Assembly: GCF_017875465.1 (NCBI RefSeq)
Contig: NZ_JAGGMQ010000001.1
Span: forward strand, 5,022,001-5,086,000
Length of the DNA stretch: 64,000 bases
Direction of reading: 5' to 3'
DNA from: Winslowiella toletana
GTDB lineage: Bacteria; Pseudomonadota; Gammaproteobacteria; Enterobacterales; Enterobacteriaceae
Numbering within the stretch: the stretch's first letter is position 1; each line of letters begins with the position of its first letter. Both the position numbers and the translations under genes were made by a program. The notes beneath the pieces are model-generated. The model saw only the letters and a list, made by a program, of their open reading frames with translations. It was not told the DNA's origin and ran no database searches. Of the stretch, positions 48,797-58,119 are shown piece by piece.

Positions 48797-50206
48797 ATGA
48801 ACTCCACTACGCTGCAGCGTTCCGGGCTGCTGGTTCTGCTTGCGGGGCAGTTACTGCCAATGATTGATTTTTCGATTGTTAATGTCGCGCTGGAGTCAAT
48901 GGCAGCGTCATTACACGCCTCGCCACTGCAACTTGAACTGATTGTTGCAGTGTATGGCATCGCTTTTGCGGTCTGTCTGGCGATGGGCGGACGCTTTGGC
49001 GATAACCTCGGGCGGCGAAGGATTTTTACCCTCGGCGTGCTGCTGTTTGCCCTCGCGTCGCTGCTGTGCGGCGTAGCCAGCAATGTCGGGACAATGCTGG
49101 CCGCCCGCGCGTTACAGGGTATTGGCGCCGCGCTGATTGTGCCGCAAATTCTCGCTACTCTGCATGTCTGCCTGCATGGCCGTGAACATGCGCGCGCGAT
49201 TGGCCTGTACGGCGGTATTGGTGGACTGGCGTTTATTATTGGTCAGGTGCTGGGTGGTTTTCTGGTGGGCGCCGATATTGGCGGTTACGGCTGGCGCAGT
49301 GTGTTTCTGATTAATATCCCGATCTGTCTGATGATCTTAGTGCTGGTTCGCCGTGTGGTGCCGGAAACCCGCAATGCTGAGCGCGTCGGCATCGATTTAG
49401 CTGGCACCAGCTTGCTGGGGGCAGCGATTGCCAGTCTGATGATTGCGTTATCCCTTGGCCCGCTGCTGCACTGGTCATGGCCCTGCCTGCTGTTGCTGGC
49501 GCTGTTCCCGCTATTACTGAAACGTTTATGGCAGGCGGAACTGCGTCTCGAAGCGCGTCAGGGTGTTCCGCTGCTGCCGCCCAGTCTGTTGCGGCTTTCT
49601 GCAGTGAAATTTGCGATTGGCATGGCGGTGCTGTTCTTCTCCAGCTGGAGCGGATTTATGTTTGCAGTGGCGTTAACGCTGCAAACCGGCATCGGCCTGA
49701 GCGCATTCCAGTCCGGTAACGCTTTTATTGCGCTGGGTGTCGCCTATTTTCTCGCTTCACTGCTGACCAGCGGGATGATTGAGCGGCGTGGCAGACTGAC
49801 GACCCTGTTAACCGGCTGTGCGATCCAGATGTGTGGATTAGTGCTGCTGATACTGACCTTCCGCTTCGCCTGGGGGCATATCGGTATTGTACAGTTGATA
49901 CCGGCCACAGCGCTGATCGGTTTTGGTCAGGCGTTTATCGTCGGCTGCTTTTACCGCATCGGTCTGGCGGAGGTACCCAAAAATCAGGCCGGCGCTGGCA
50001 GCGCGATGCTCTCTACCGTGCAACAGGCGGCGTTTGGCCTTGGCCCAATGTTATTGGGGTCAATATTTAGTCAGGTATTGCAACACCAGGCCAGTTATCA
50101 GCATGCCGTGATTGCCGCACTGACGGCTGAATGGTTGATTATGCTGGTACTGGTGGCGTACGCGGTGCTAACACGTCGCCAGCTTCTGCCACAGCCTGAC
50201 TGCTAA
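48797..50206 (+). CDS. MFS transporter, DHA2 (14-helix) family
   Basis: A 469-aa drug:H+ antiporter-2 type MFS protein with 14 hydrophobic segments. Seen: motif D1-like 'LLAGQLLPMIDFSIVNVAL' in helix 1, motif A 'GGRFGDNLGRRRIF' between helices 2 and 3, and motif C-like 'GLYGGIGGLAFIIGQVLGG' in helix 5. It probably exports toxic compounds. ATG 48797 follows ACAAGGTTAAGCATC. Regulated most likely by the divergent MmyB-like XRE regulator. Confidence 0.92.
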   Translation: MNSTTLQRSGLLVLLAGQLLPMIDFSIVNVALESMAASLHASPLQLELIVAVYGIAFAVCLAMGGRFGDNLGRRRIFTLGVLLFALASLLCGVASNVGTMLAARALQGIGAALIVPQILATLHVCLHGREHARAIGLYGGIGGLAFIIGQVLGGFLVGADIGGYGWRSVFLINIPICLMILVLVRRVVPETRNAERVGIDLAGTSLLGAAIASLMIALSLGPLLHWSWPCLLLLALFPLLLKRLWQAELRLEARQGVPLLPPSLLRLSAVKFAIGMAVLFFSSWSGFMFAVALTLQTGIGLSAFQSGNAFIALGVAYFLASLLTSGMIERRGRLTTLLTGCAIQMCGLVLLILTFRFAWGHIGIVQLIPATALIGFGQAFIVGCFYRIGLAEVPKNQAGAGSAMLSTVQQAAFGLGPMLLGSIFSQVLQHQASYQHAVIAALTAEWLIMLVLVAYAVLTRRQLLPQPDC

Positions 50207-50224
50207 TTACTTCCTTCTGTCATC

Positions 50225-50254
50225 GTTCAGGGCCGCTGATAACTGGCCCTGAAC
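50225..50254 (+). terminator. Hairpin after the DHA2 transporter gene
   Basis: Perfect 10-bp stem GTTCAGGGCC / GGCCCTGAAC with a 10-base loop, 18 bases after the stop. No T-run; assigned by position. Confidence 0.5.
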
Positions 50255-50405
50255 CACACCTGATCGTTACTCTCCGACTTTTGCTGGTCTTATTACCCTA
50301 CAAAATTAGCGCCATTAAAAAACACGGCTCAATTATTGACTATATTTTAAACATAAGACCTTGTTGATTTTTTGTTAATTTTTAACACAGCAAACAGGAG
50401 TTGTA

Positions 50406-50660
50406 ATGAGCCATTACTATTATGTTGATACCAACCACAGCTATAATGATGCGCATGTGGTACACACCTCGGGTTGTCGCTATCTGCCAGCAGTCAGAGA
50501 TCGCCGCTTTCTGGGTACCTTCTACACCACTGCAGACGCCCTGCTACAGGCAAAAAAATACTTTCGTAACGCCTATGGCTGCAACGACTGTTGTCCGCTG
50601 CCAAAAGAGAAAAAAGCGCCTGGCCGCAGGAAAAATGTGGATCTGCGACCTTTACAGTAA
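50406..50660 (+). CDS. Conserved hypothetical 84-aa Cys-containing protein
   Basis: A small soluble protein with a strong start (AACAGGAGTTGTA-ATG). Tyr/His-rich N-terminus ('SHYYYVDTNHSY'), then 'VHTSGCRYLP' and 'YGCNDCCPLP', giving four Cys residues that could bind a metal (Cys24, Cys60, Cys63, Cys64 approximately). The basic Lys/Arg tail may bind nucleic acid. It resembles uncharacterised enterobacterial proteins with an 'H..GC..LP ... GC..CC' layout; function unknown. The 200 bases before it are AT-rich. Confidence 0.7.
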   Translation: MSHYYYVDTNHSYNDAHVVHTSGCRYLPAVRDRRFLGTFYTTADALLQAKKYFRNAYGCNDCCPLPKEKKAPGRRKNVDLRPLQ

Positions 50661-50740
50661 ATCTTAATTTGCACTCCTGGCTTTCTGATACACGGGTTAA
50701 TAATCAGAAAGCCATATCGCAACATCTGATGGATCTAATC

Positions 50741-51280
50741 ATGAACAATAAGTATGCGCCGACACAGATCACCCTGCACTGGCTGGTAGTGATATTGCTG
50801 ATAGTGACCTATGGCACAATTGAACTACGGGGTTTTGCTGAGCGTGGATCGCTGTTGCGTAGCGTGATGATCGCCACCCACTTCAGCTGTGGCGCGACCA
50901 TTCTGCTGCTGATGCTGGCGCGGCTTTTCCTGCGCTATCGTCACACTGCACCGCCGATTACGCCACTGCCGCCCTTCTGGCAGCGCGCACTGGCGCATCT
51001 GCTGCATGCTATTATTTATCTGCTGTTTATCTCATTGCCGATTCTGGGCCTCAGTTCACGCTATCTGCGCGGGAACGACTGGATCATGTTTGGCCTTTCG
51101 ATGCCGGTTGCCGATCCGGCGAACCGCGAACTGGCAGGTCAGTTAATCGATCTGCATGAAACACTGGCGCCGCTGGGTTACTATCTGATCGCCCTGCATA
51201 GCGCCGCCGCCCTGTTTCACCACTACCTGCTGAAAGACAATACGCTGTTACGCATGATGCCGGTTAAGCGCCAGAAATAG
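50741..51280 (+). CDS. Cytochrome b561 (CybB-like)
   Basis: A 179-aa four-helix membrane diheme cytochrome b561 of the bacterial CybB/YodB type. Heme-ligand histidines are visible in helix 1 ('TLHWL', His13), helix 2 ('ATHFSCG'), and helix 4 region ('ALHSAAALFHHYL'). 'GLSSRYLRGNDWIMFGL' and 'DLHETLAPLGYYLIALH' are family blocks. Such proteins oxidise quinol or superoxide in the inner membrane. ATG 50741 gives the normal N-terminus; an in-frame ATG at 50729 is possible. Confidence 0.9.
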   Translation: MNNKYAPTQITLHWLVVILLIVTYGTIELRGFAERGSLLRSVMIATHFSCGATILLLMLARLFLRYRHTAPPITPLPPFWQRALAHLLHAIIYLLFISLPILGLSSRYLRGNDWIMFGLSMPVADPANRELAGQLIDLHETLAPLGYYLIALHSAAALFHHYLLKDNTLLRMMPVKRQK

Positions 51281-51487
51281 CGTAATTTTCCCGCAGTGAT
51301 TAACCCGCTCTTTGACCGGGTGGGATAAATCACAAAAAAACTGCCGGGTTTAATGATTTTCTGGTTTCACTCATCGCATAAATAAAACACAATAGCGATT
51401 CTAAACGTGATGGACGTCACTATTTTTTGCGTCCCTGCGGATTTCGCCGAGTCGAAATGAACTTACCTCTGACATTCTGTTAATCCA

Positions 51488-52672
51488 ATGCAATCAACCA
51501 CTGTTTCACGCAAAACGGCCTGGCTACGCGTCGTTCTGCTTTCCATTGCGGCATTTATCTTTAATACCACTGAATTCGTGCCGGTGGGCCTGCTATCGGA
51601 TATTGCCAGCAGCTTCGGCATGAATAGTCCTGACGTCGGGATTATGTTGACGATCTATGCATGGGTGGTGGCGCTGATGTCATTGCCGCTGATGCTGGCG
51701 ACGCGGCAGGTTGAACGCCGCCTGCTGCTGATGGGAATTTTCGCGCTCTTTATTGTCAGCCATGTGCTGTCGGTGATGGCGTGGGATTTCCGCTCACTGG
51801 TGGTCTCACGCATTGGCATTGCGCTGTCCCATGCGATTTTCTGGTCAATCACTGCCTCGCTGGCCATTCGTGTCGCTCCGGCTGGCAAGAAAACCCAGGC
51901 GCTAAGCATGCTGGCGACCGGTACGGCGCTGGCGATGGTGCTGGGCGTGCCAATAGGTCGCATTATCGGCCAGTACCTTGGCTGGCGCATGACCTTTGGC
52001 ATGATTGGTATTTCGGCGCTGGTGCTGGTGCTGATTCTGGTAAAACTGCTGCCAAAACTGCCCAGCGAACATACCGGCTCGCTGAGCAGTGTGCCGATGC
52101 TGTTTAAGCGCCCGGCGCTGGTCAGCCTTTATCTGCTGACTACGCTGGTGGTCACCGCCCACTACACCGCATACAGCTATATTGAGCCGTTTATGCAGGT
52201 GGTGGCGGCGATGGGTGAAAACTTCACCACCTTCCTGCTGCTGATTTTTGGTGCCGCCGGTATTCTTGGCAGTGTGATTTTCAGCGTTTTTGGCAACAAG
52301 TTCCCTTCCGGGCTGGTGATTGGCGCCATCAGCTTGATCACGTTATGTATGGGTCTGTTGCTGTTTGCCGCTATACATCCACAAGCGATTTCACTGCTGT
52401 GCATTATCTGGGGCATGGCGATGATGATGATTGGTCTGGCGATGCAGGTGCGGGTATTGTCGCTGGCTCCGGATGCCACCGATGTGGCGATGTCACTGTT
52501 TTCCGGCATTTACAATATCGGTATTGGCGCAGGTGCGCTGCTGGGCAATCAGGTCAGTCTCCATCTGAAGATGTCTGACGTTGGTAATACCGGTGCCCTG
52601 CTGGGGCTGATTTCACTGTTCTGGTGTGTATTTATCTTCCGCCGCTATCCGCAACTGCGCAGCAATGGCTGA
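51488..52672 (+). CDS. sotB: Sugar efflux transporter SotB
   Basis: A 394-aa, 12-helix MFS transporter strongly similar to E. coli SotB (YdeA), which exports arabinose and other sugars. Shared blocks: '[20 protein letters not shown]', '[18 protein letters not shown]', '[20 protein letters not shown]', '[20 protein letters not shown]' (recalled comparison). The start ATG 51488 follows a weak ribosome site but matches the SotB N-terminus ('[12 protein letters not shown]'). It is followed by a clear terminator. Confidence 0.93.
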   Translation: MQSTTVSRKTAWLRVVLLSIAAFIFNTTEFVPVGLLSDIASSFGMNSPDVGIMLTIYAWVVALMSLPLMLATRQVERRLLLMGIFALFIVSHVLSVMAWDFRSLVVSRIGIALSHAIFWSITASLAIRVAPAGKKTQALSMLATGTALAMVLGVPIGRIIGQYLGWRMTFGMIGISALVLVLILVKLLPKLPSEHTGSLSSVPMLFKRPALVSLYLLTTLVVTAHYTAYSYIEPFMQVVAAMGENFTTFLLLIFGAAGILGSVIFSVFGNKFPSGLVIGAISLITLCMGLLLFAAIHPQAISLLCIIWGMAMMMIGLAMQVRVLSLAPDATDVAMSLFSGIYNIGIGAGALLGNQVSLHLKMSDVGNTGALLGLISLFWCVFIFRRYPQLRSNG

Positions 52673-52682
52673 CAACAGAAAA

Positions 52683-52719
52683 GGCTTCGTCAGTCATTGG
52701 TGACTGGCGAAGCCCTTGT
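52683..52719. terminator. Terminator after sotB
   Basis: Long stem GGCTTCGTCAGTCA / TGACTGGCGAAGCC (one G-T type mismatch) with a 4-base loop, followed by CTTGTCC. It lies between sotB (+) and the convergent DUF1471 gene (-) and may serve both. Confidence 0.75.
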
Positions 52720-52735
52720 CCTGCTGAATTAATGC

Positions 52736-52993
52736 TTAGTTATAGATTACTGCGGTGCCATGCAACTTGTTCTGACCAGAGGTCGAAGTGATGCGGAATG
52801 ACTTTGCGCCCGCGGCCTCAGCTTTCGCTGATAACTGGCTTTCCAGTGAGGTCAGATTTGAACTACCGGTCGCGCTCACCACTCCCACTTTCTGCTGATC
52901 GGCAGGCGAGATATCCACTTGTTGCGCGGCGACACCGGCAAATGAAACGGTGCTAAGAACCAGCGCGGCGACTGCATATTTGATGTTTTTCAT
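52736..52993 (-). CDS. DUF1471 (YhcN/BhsA-like) periplasmic protein, copy 2
   Basis: An 85-aa exported protein: signal peptide (residues 1-23, 'VLSTVSFAGVAAQQ'), then a DUF1471 domain ('VGVVSATGSSNLTSLESQL', 'AAGAKSFRITSTSGQNKLHG'). Members such as YhcN, BhsA and McbA respond to acid, oxidative or other stress and affect the cell surface. It is a tandem paralogue of the next upstream gene; the last ~25 residues are almost the same. Own start signal ('AAAGGTATCGTA-ATG'). Confidence 0.9.
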   Translation of the reverse strand: MKNIKYAVAALVLSTVSFAGVAAQQVDISPADQQKVGVVSATGSSNLTSLESQLSAKAEAAGAKSFRITSTSGQNKLHGTAVIYN

Positions 52994-53040
52994 TACGATA
53001 CCTTTAATTTAAATTTTCGAATTTGTTGTTTAACGACGAC

Positions 53041-53298
53041 TTACTGATAGATCACGGCAGTACCGTGCAGGTTGTTCTGACCTGAAGTCGACGTAATACG
53101 GAAAGATTTGGCGCCGGCAGCGCTGGCTTTCTCACTCAGCTGCGCTTGCAGTGAATCCAGGTTGGTGCCGCCGGTGGCGGAGATCACGCCAATCTGTTGC
53201 TGATTTTGCGGTTCACTGTTGACCAGCTCTGCGGCGAAGCTGCCAAATGACAGAGTGGACAGCGCGATAGCGATAACTGCAGTTTTAACGTTTTTCAT
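53041..53298 (-). CDS. DUF1471 (YhcN/BhsA-like) periplasmic protein, copy 1
   Basis: An 85-aa exported stress-type protein with signal peptide ('VIAIALSTLSFGSFAAE') and one DUF1471 domain ('IGVISATGGTNLDSLQAQL', 'AAGAKSFRITSTSGQNNLHG'). ATG 53298 is preferred to the longer frame because it begins the signal peptide and follows GAGAGAAGATT. It is 47 bases upstream of its paralogue, probably the same transcript. Precise role unknown. Confidence 0.9.
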   Translation of the reverse strand: MKNVKTAVIAIALSTLSFGSFAAELVNSEPQNQQQIGVISATGGTNLDSLQAQLSEKASAAGAKSFRITSTSGQNNLHGTAVIYQ

Positions 53299-53617
53299 AA
53301 TCTTCTCTCTCTCAGATTCGGGTAGTTTCATGTTTGCGTCGTTATTAACTTAACGATCGATAACTAAATGCTAAACCTCCACCCTGCCTGTCGTCAACTC
53401 TATTTTTTAATGATCGTTAATTTAATCACTACCTCGATGATTTTACTGCGATTAAAAGCTGAAAATAATTTTCCCGCCACCGTGTTACAACCGCAGCGCA
53501 CAGGATGTTAAGCAGCTTCTGTTGATTAAAATTTCTGTTCGACAAGCGGGACTTGATTATTTTTATAATGATCGGTAATTTAATTGCATAGGTTGTAAGC
53601 AGGATAAGTGAGGAGTT
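53299..53617. promoter_or_regulatory. Divergent region between DUF1471 pair and TetR gene
   Basis: 319 AT-rich bases without a gene. Related motifs occur: TTAACTTAACGATCGATAACTAA near 53346-53368, TTAATGATCGTTAATTTAAT near 53407-53427, and TAATGATCGGTAATTTAATT near 53566-53585. The repeated core (A)TGATCGxTAATTTAAT is a plausible binding site set for the TetR protein, with one copy near each start. Confidence 0.5.
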
Positions 53618-54262
53618 ATGAGCAGCAATGAGGAACTCTGTATAAAAAAAGGTCGCGGACGACCAAAACTGTTTGACCGCGAAAGCGCGCTCGATAAAGC
53701 GCTGGCGCTGTTTTGGGCGCATGGTTATGAAGCGACATCTTTAGCCGATTTAGTGCAGGCAACCGGCGCGAAAGCTCCGACCCTGTACGCTGAATTTGAG
53801 AATAAAGAGGGACTGTTTCGTGCGGTGATGGATCGCTATATCGAGAAGTTTGCCGCCCAGCGCAAAGCCGCCCTTGCCTGTCCGGAACGGAGCGTGGCAC
53901 AGGGCATTGAAAACTATTTCCGCTCTACTGCCGCCTGTTTTACGGATGGCGATAAGCCCGCAGGTTGTTTCTTTATCTGCACCTCAACCGCGCTTTCCGC
54001 TGACTCCGGTGAAGTGGCGGAAATGCTTCGCACACGCCATGATTTGCAGGAGGCCACGCTGCTGGAGTTTTTACAGCAGCGTCAGCAACAGGGCGAGATC
54101 GACGCAGCGCGCGATGTAAATCAGATTGCCAGCTATCTCTCCTGCGTATTGCAGGGCATGTCGGTGCGCGCCCGTGAAGGCGCCAGCCGTCATCAGCTGG
54201 ATGGAATTATCGATACCATGATGCGGCTATGGCCAACGCTGGCGGGCAGTGCCTGTTGTTGA
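53618..54262 (+). CDS. TetR/AcrR-family regulator
   Basis: A 214-aa repressor. N-terminal helix-turn-helix: 'GRPKLFDRESALDKALALFW' then 'HGYEATSLADLVQATGAKAPTLYAEFENKEGLF' in parts (residues ~10-62), with the typical 'LY..F..KE.L' recognition end. The C-terminal ligand domain has several Cys ('RAACFTDGDKPAGCFFIC'-like region, residues ~107-125, and a terminal Cys-Cys), which may allow thiol sensing (inference). Target unknown; neighbouring DUF1471 genes are candidates because related AT-rich motifs lie in the shared gap. Confidence 0.92.
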   Translation: MSSNEELCIKKGRGRPKLFDRESALDKALALFWAHGYEATSLADLVQATGAKAPTLYAEFENKEGLFRAVMDRYIEKFAAQRKAALACPERSVAQGIENYFRSTAACFTDGDKPAGCFFICTSTALSADSGEVAEMLRTRHDLQEATLLEFLQQRQQQGEIDAARDVNQIASYLSCVLQGMSVRAREGASRHQLDGIIDTMMRLWPTLAGSACC

Positions 54263-54390
54263 TTTTTATTGCCTGGATACAGGGTGAGAATACGTCAGCA
54301 CCATCATTTTTTTGCCGGCAAGCCCGCAATGCAGGCATTGAAACTTCCCCCGGCAATACGAGATCGACGATGTGATACCGGGCTGCCCGT

Positions 54391-55317
54391 TTAATAAGGC
54401 GTCAGTAAGTTTCCGCGCAGTAGCGGGAAGTCGCTGGCGCCACCGCTCAGCAACTTAATAGCCCGTTGCGCAAGGGTTTCCAGCGGATAAGCGATCAGCG
54501 GCAGATGCGGCTGACCATACGCGGCCGCAGAGCCATCGAGGCTGAATACCATCACCTCCTGCGGCACCGCACGCTGATAACGTTTCAGCAGATCCGCTAC
54601 CTCCAGCCCCTGGTAGTAATCGGTCACCAGCAGCGCATCAAAAGCGATATGGCGATTGATTAGCTCCTGTAGCGCCACACTTGCCGACGGCTCTTCCGCC
54701 ATAATTAACTGGCGATTAAACGGCATCGCCATACTTTCCAGCGCACTGCAGTAGCCCTGTAACACCTGATCCGCAGCGTCGCCCGGATTAAAATTAAACA
54801 GTGCGATTTTTCGGCGCTGCTGTGTCAGCAGATAATGCGTGGCGGTCTGGCTGGCAAACTCGTAATCAATGCCTACCTGCTGTCCACCACTGGCGTCCAG
54901 ACAATCAATCAGCACCGCCTGCTGCGCCGCGTCCGGCAGCGGAAAGCGCGCGCCCACCACCATAATGGCATCACATAAGCCAGTGCTGAGTTCGGCGCAG
55001 GCTTGCGCCACTGCACTGCTGCTGTTAGCAAAACGCAGCAGCAGATGCTTTTGGTGCAGACGGAGCTGTTTCTCCAGCGCTTGCAGGTAGCCGGTGGCCT
55101 GCTGCATATGCTCGGTGGCGCAGATCACGCCAATACAATGGGTTGTCTGACTACTGAGTGACTGCGCAATGGCATTTGGCTTGTAGTTAAGGATTTCCAC
55201 CGCACGCAGAACCGCCTCGCGACTCTGCTCTTTTACGCCACGGCTGCCGCTCAGCACCCGTGATACTGTGGCTTTTGACACCTGCGCCAGACGCGATACA
55301 TCATTAATACTCGCCAT
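54391..55317 (-). CDS. LacI-family regulator of the beta-glucoside operon
   Basis: A 308-aa LacI/GalR repressor, slightly short for the family. The helix-turn-helix 'INDVSRLAQVSKATVSRVLSG' and hinge 'NYKPNAIAQSLSSQ' are normal. The sugar-binding domain begins 'CIGVICATEHMQQATGY' and ends early at '...RGNLLTPY'. It lies downstream of the GH1 gene (60 bp), same strand as the PTS genes. A perfect LacI-type palindrome lies before the PTS IIB gene and is the probable target. Confidence 0.9.
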   Translation of the reverse strand: MASINDVSRLAQVSKATVSRVLSGSRGVKEQSREAVLRAVEILNYKPNAIAQSLSSQTTHCIGVICATEHMQQATGYLQALEKQLRLHQKHLLLRFANSSSAVAQACAELSTGLCDAIMVVGARFPLPDAAQQAVLIDCLDASGGQQVGIDYEFASQTATHYLLTQQRRKIALFNFNPGDAADQVLQGYCSALESMAMPFNRQLIMAEEPSASVALQELINRHIAFDALLVTDYYQGLEVADLLKRYQRAVPQEVMVFSLDGSAAAYGQPHLPLIAYPLETLAQRAIKLLSGGASDFPLLRGNLLTPY

Positions 55318-55377
55318 TGTTCTCTCTTATCCCCGTCATACTTCAGACGGCATCTTTGTGCGCTGCGCCTGAATTAT

Positions 55378-56775
55378 TTAGGGGAATATGTTAACCGGAA
55401 ACCCGTTCTCAGCAGCGGTACGGGCAAACCATTCACCGCTTTTCTTGATACTGCGCTGCTGGCTGGCCAGATCGAGCTGCACAAAACCGTAGCGGTTTTT
55501 ATACGCATTACACCAGGACCAGTTATCAATAAAGGTCCACATATGGTAACCGAGACAGTTACTGCCTTCGGCAATGCCGCGATGCAGCCACTGCAAATGC
55601 TCGCGGACAAACTCGATACGATAATCATCCTGGATCTGACCGTGCTGTGCAAAACGCTGTTCGTTTTCCACCCCCATCCCGTTTTCTGAAATAAAGCAGC
55701 GCGGATTACCGTAGTTCTCGCGCAGCAGTGTCAGAATGTCATAAATCCCCGGTTCATAGATCTCCCAGCCGCGGTAAGGATTCATTTTTCTGCCCGGCAT
55801 TTCATAGTGGTCGAAAAACCACTCCGGCATAAACGGGCTGTCAGGATTGACCAGCGAATCGCGACATTTGATGCGTCGTGGCTGGTAATAGTTAATACCC
55901 AGCAGATCGACCACGCCCGCCGCCAGCAGCTCGCTATCGCCAGGCTGACAAAGCGGCAACTGCTGATGCCGTTTCAGCAGCGTCAGCAGTTCAGGCGGAT
56001 AACTGCCCCGCAGCGCCGGATCGAGGAAACTACGGTTAAACATTAAATCAGCGATATTAGCCGCCTGTTTATCCGCCGGATGTTCAGAACGGGCATAGGA
56101 TGGCGTCAGGTTGAGGATAATGCCAATTTCGCCACCCTGCTGGCGTTGACGATAATTTTTCACCGCCAGCGCATGAGCCAGCATGGTGTGGTACGCCACC
56201 GTTGCCGCGCGGCGGAAATCGACCACATTCGGGTAGTGGAAATCATACAGATAACCGCCTTCAACCGGCACGATCGGCTCGTTAAAGGTAAACCAGTGTT
56301 TAACCCGATCGCCAAACAGCTGAAAGCAGTGATCCGCATAGCGCGCATAGGCATTCACCACCTCGCGGTTTTCCCAGCCGCCCGCCTGCTGCATCACCAG
56401 CGGCATATCGAAATGAAACAGATTGATAAATGGGGTAATGCCCTGCGCCAGCAGCTCGTCGATCAGCTGATTGTAAAAACTCACCGCCTGCGGATTGACC
56501 GCGCCGCTGCCATCGGGGATCAGCCGTGCCCAGGAGAGGGAAGTACGAAAACTGTTGTGGTTAAGCTGCTTCAGCAAGGCGATATCTTCACGCCAGTGCC
56601 GGTAAAACCCGGAAGTCTCTGCCGGACCAATCTGCTGATGGAAGCGCGACGGTTGCTGGCTGAACCAGTGATCCCAGATGGTGGCGCTTTTCCCCCCGTT
56701 CAGGCTGTCACCTTCGGTTTGCGGCGCCGAGCTGGCGCTGCCCCACCAAAAATTATGCGGAAACTGATAGTGCAT
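55378..56775 (-). CDS. 6-phospho-beta-glucosidase, glycoside hydrolase family 1
   Basis: A 465-aa GH1 enzyme. Acid/base Glu166 in 'TFNEP' and nucleophile Glu364 in 'ISENGMG'. Near the C-terminus 'SWCNAYKNRYGF' has the Ser...Lys-x-x-Tyr set typical of 6-phospho-specific members (ordinary beta-glucosidases have a Glu-Trp pair there). This fits its position 15 bases after a PTS IIC gene: the imported sugar phosphate is hydrolysed in the cytoplasm to glucose-6-phosphate plus sugar or aglycone. Length normal, no defects. Confidence 0.94.
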   Translation of the reverse strand: MHYQFPHNFWWGSASSAPQTEGDSLNGGKSATIWDHWFSQQPSRFHQQIGPAETSGFYRHWREDIALLKQLNHNSFRTSLSWARLIPDGSGAVNPQAVSFYNQLIDELLAQGITPFINLFHFDMPLVMQQAGGWENREVVNAYARYADHCFQLFGDRVKHWFTFNEPIVPVEGGYLYDFHYPNVVDFRRAATVAYHTMLAHALAVKNYRQRQQGGEIGIILNLTPSYARSEHPADKQAANIADLMFNRSFLDPALRGSYPPELLTLLKRHQQLPLCQPGDSELLAAGVVDLLGINYYQPRRIKCRDSLVNPDSPFMPEWFFDHYEMPGRKMNPYRGWEIYEPGIYDILTLLRENYGNPRCFISENGMGVENEQRFAQHGQIQDDYRIEFVREHLQWLHRGIAEGSNCLGYHMWTFIDNWSWCNAYKNRYGFVQLDLASQQRSIKKSGEWFARTAAENGFPVNIFP

Positions 56776-56790
56776 AACACATGCTCCTTA

Positions 56791-58119
56791 TTAACGGGCG
56801 CTGATTTCCGCGCCTTGCGCGGCGACCGCCGTGGACTTTTCGGCTTCCTGCTGTAGCAGACTGCGTTCATACACCCGCAGGAAAGGCAGATACATCAGCG
56901 CCGACATCAGCATACAGAACAGACACATCACCACCGGGCTGAATGCCCAGTTGGCCGCCCATGAAGCGCCAATCGGTCCGGGCGTGGTCCAGGGCGCCAT
57001 TGATACCACCTGCGCGACCCAGCCCAGTTTGGTGGCGGTCCAGGCGAAGATGGCGTTAATCATCGGTACAAAGATAAACGGCAGGAAAAACAGCGGATTC
57101 ATAATAATCGGCATGCCAAACAGGATCGGTTCATTGATGTTAAAGAAGCTCGGCACAATTCCCATTTTACCGATGGATCGCAGATGCACCGTGCGGCTGC
57201 GCAGCAGCAAAAAGGCCAGCGGTAGCGTGGACCCAACGCCGCCGATCAGCAGATAAAAATCCCAGAAACCCATCAGATAGGTGTGCGGTAAGGTACTGCC
57301 TGCCTCCAGCGCGGCCTGGTTAGCGGCAAGATTGGTCAGCCAGAACGGATTCATAATGCCGGTGACAATCAGCGCACCGTGAATACCGGCAAACCACAGC
57401 ACCTGGCATACCAGCACCGAAAGCAGCACCGCAGGCAGCGAGTCTGATGCAGAGACCAGCGGCGCCAGCAGATGCATTATCGCCTGCGGAATAATCATCC
57501 CGGTCCAGGACTCGATCAGCAGATTGAGCGGATGCAGTGTGGCGACAATCACAATCACCGGGATCAGAATTTCAAAAGAGCGCGCCACGCCGGTCGGCAC
57601 CTCTTTCGGCAGGCGGATGGTGATATTGTGACGCTTCAGCCAGGCGTACACTTCGCTGCTATACAGCGCGGTAATGATGGCGGTGAAAATCCCCTGGCCG
57701 GAGAAGTAATCAGTGGAGATTTTACCGTCCTGATAAGGAGCAGCCACCAGCAAAAATCCCATAAACGCCAGTAAGCCGGTCATCACCGGATCGAGTTTAT
57801 AATGTTTGCCCATACTGGCGCCGATGCCAACCGAGATAAAAAAAGTCATCACCCCCATACTGAGGTAATACGGCAACATCAGCTGTGCCCGGTGATTCAG
57901 TGAAAAGTCGAGCCAGGCGCGGGCAAAGCGCCATGTGGTATCCTGAGAAAATGGCGGAAAGATAAACACCAGCATAAAAGAGCCGATAATCATAAATGGC
58001 AGTGCGCTGACAAAGCCATCGCGAATGGCGATGACATGGCGCTGCTGCCCTACTGCGCCGGCCATCGGCGTGATATGGCGCTCGATAATGGTGACCAATA
58101 CCTGATAGACGGAGCTCAT
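56791..58119 (-). CDS. PTS permease EIIC, lactose/cellobiose family
   Basis: A 442-aa EIIC membrane component with about ten hydrophobic segments. Seen: 'GFVSALPFMIIGSFMLVFIFPP' region at ~35-55, the cytoplasmic loop, 'LWFAGIHGALIVTGIMNPFW' and 'FNINEPILFGMPIIMNPLF', the last being the substrate-site signature of the family. It overlaps the EIIB gene by ATGA. It carries the sugar across the inner membrane during phosphorylation. Sugar probably cellobiose or an aryl-beta-glucoside, judged from the GH1 partner. Confidence 0.93.
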   Translation of the reverse strand: MSSVYQVLVTIIERHITPMAGAVGQQRHVIAIRDGFVSALPFMIIGSFMLVFIFPPFSQDTTWRFARAWLDFSLNHRAQLMLPYYLSMGVMTFFISVGIGASMGKHYKLDPVMTGLLAFMGFLLVAAPYQDGKISTDYFSGQGIFTAIITALYSSEVYAWLKRHNITIRLPKEVPTGVARSFEILIPVIVIVATLHPLNLLIESWTGMIIPQAIMHLLAPLVSASDSLPAVLLSVLVCQVLWFAGIHGALIVTGIMNPFWLTNLAANQAALEAGSTLPHTYLMGFWDFYLLIGGVGSTLPLAFLLLRSRTVHLRSIGKMGIVPSFFNINEPILFGMPIIMNPLFFLPFIFVPMINAIFAWTATKLGWVAQVVSMAPWTTPGPIGASWAANWAFSPVVMCLFCMLMSALMYLPFLRVYERSLLQQEAEKSTAVAAQGAEISAR

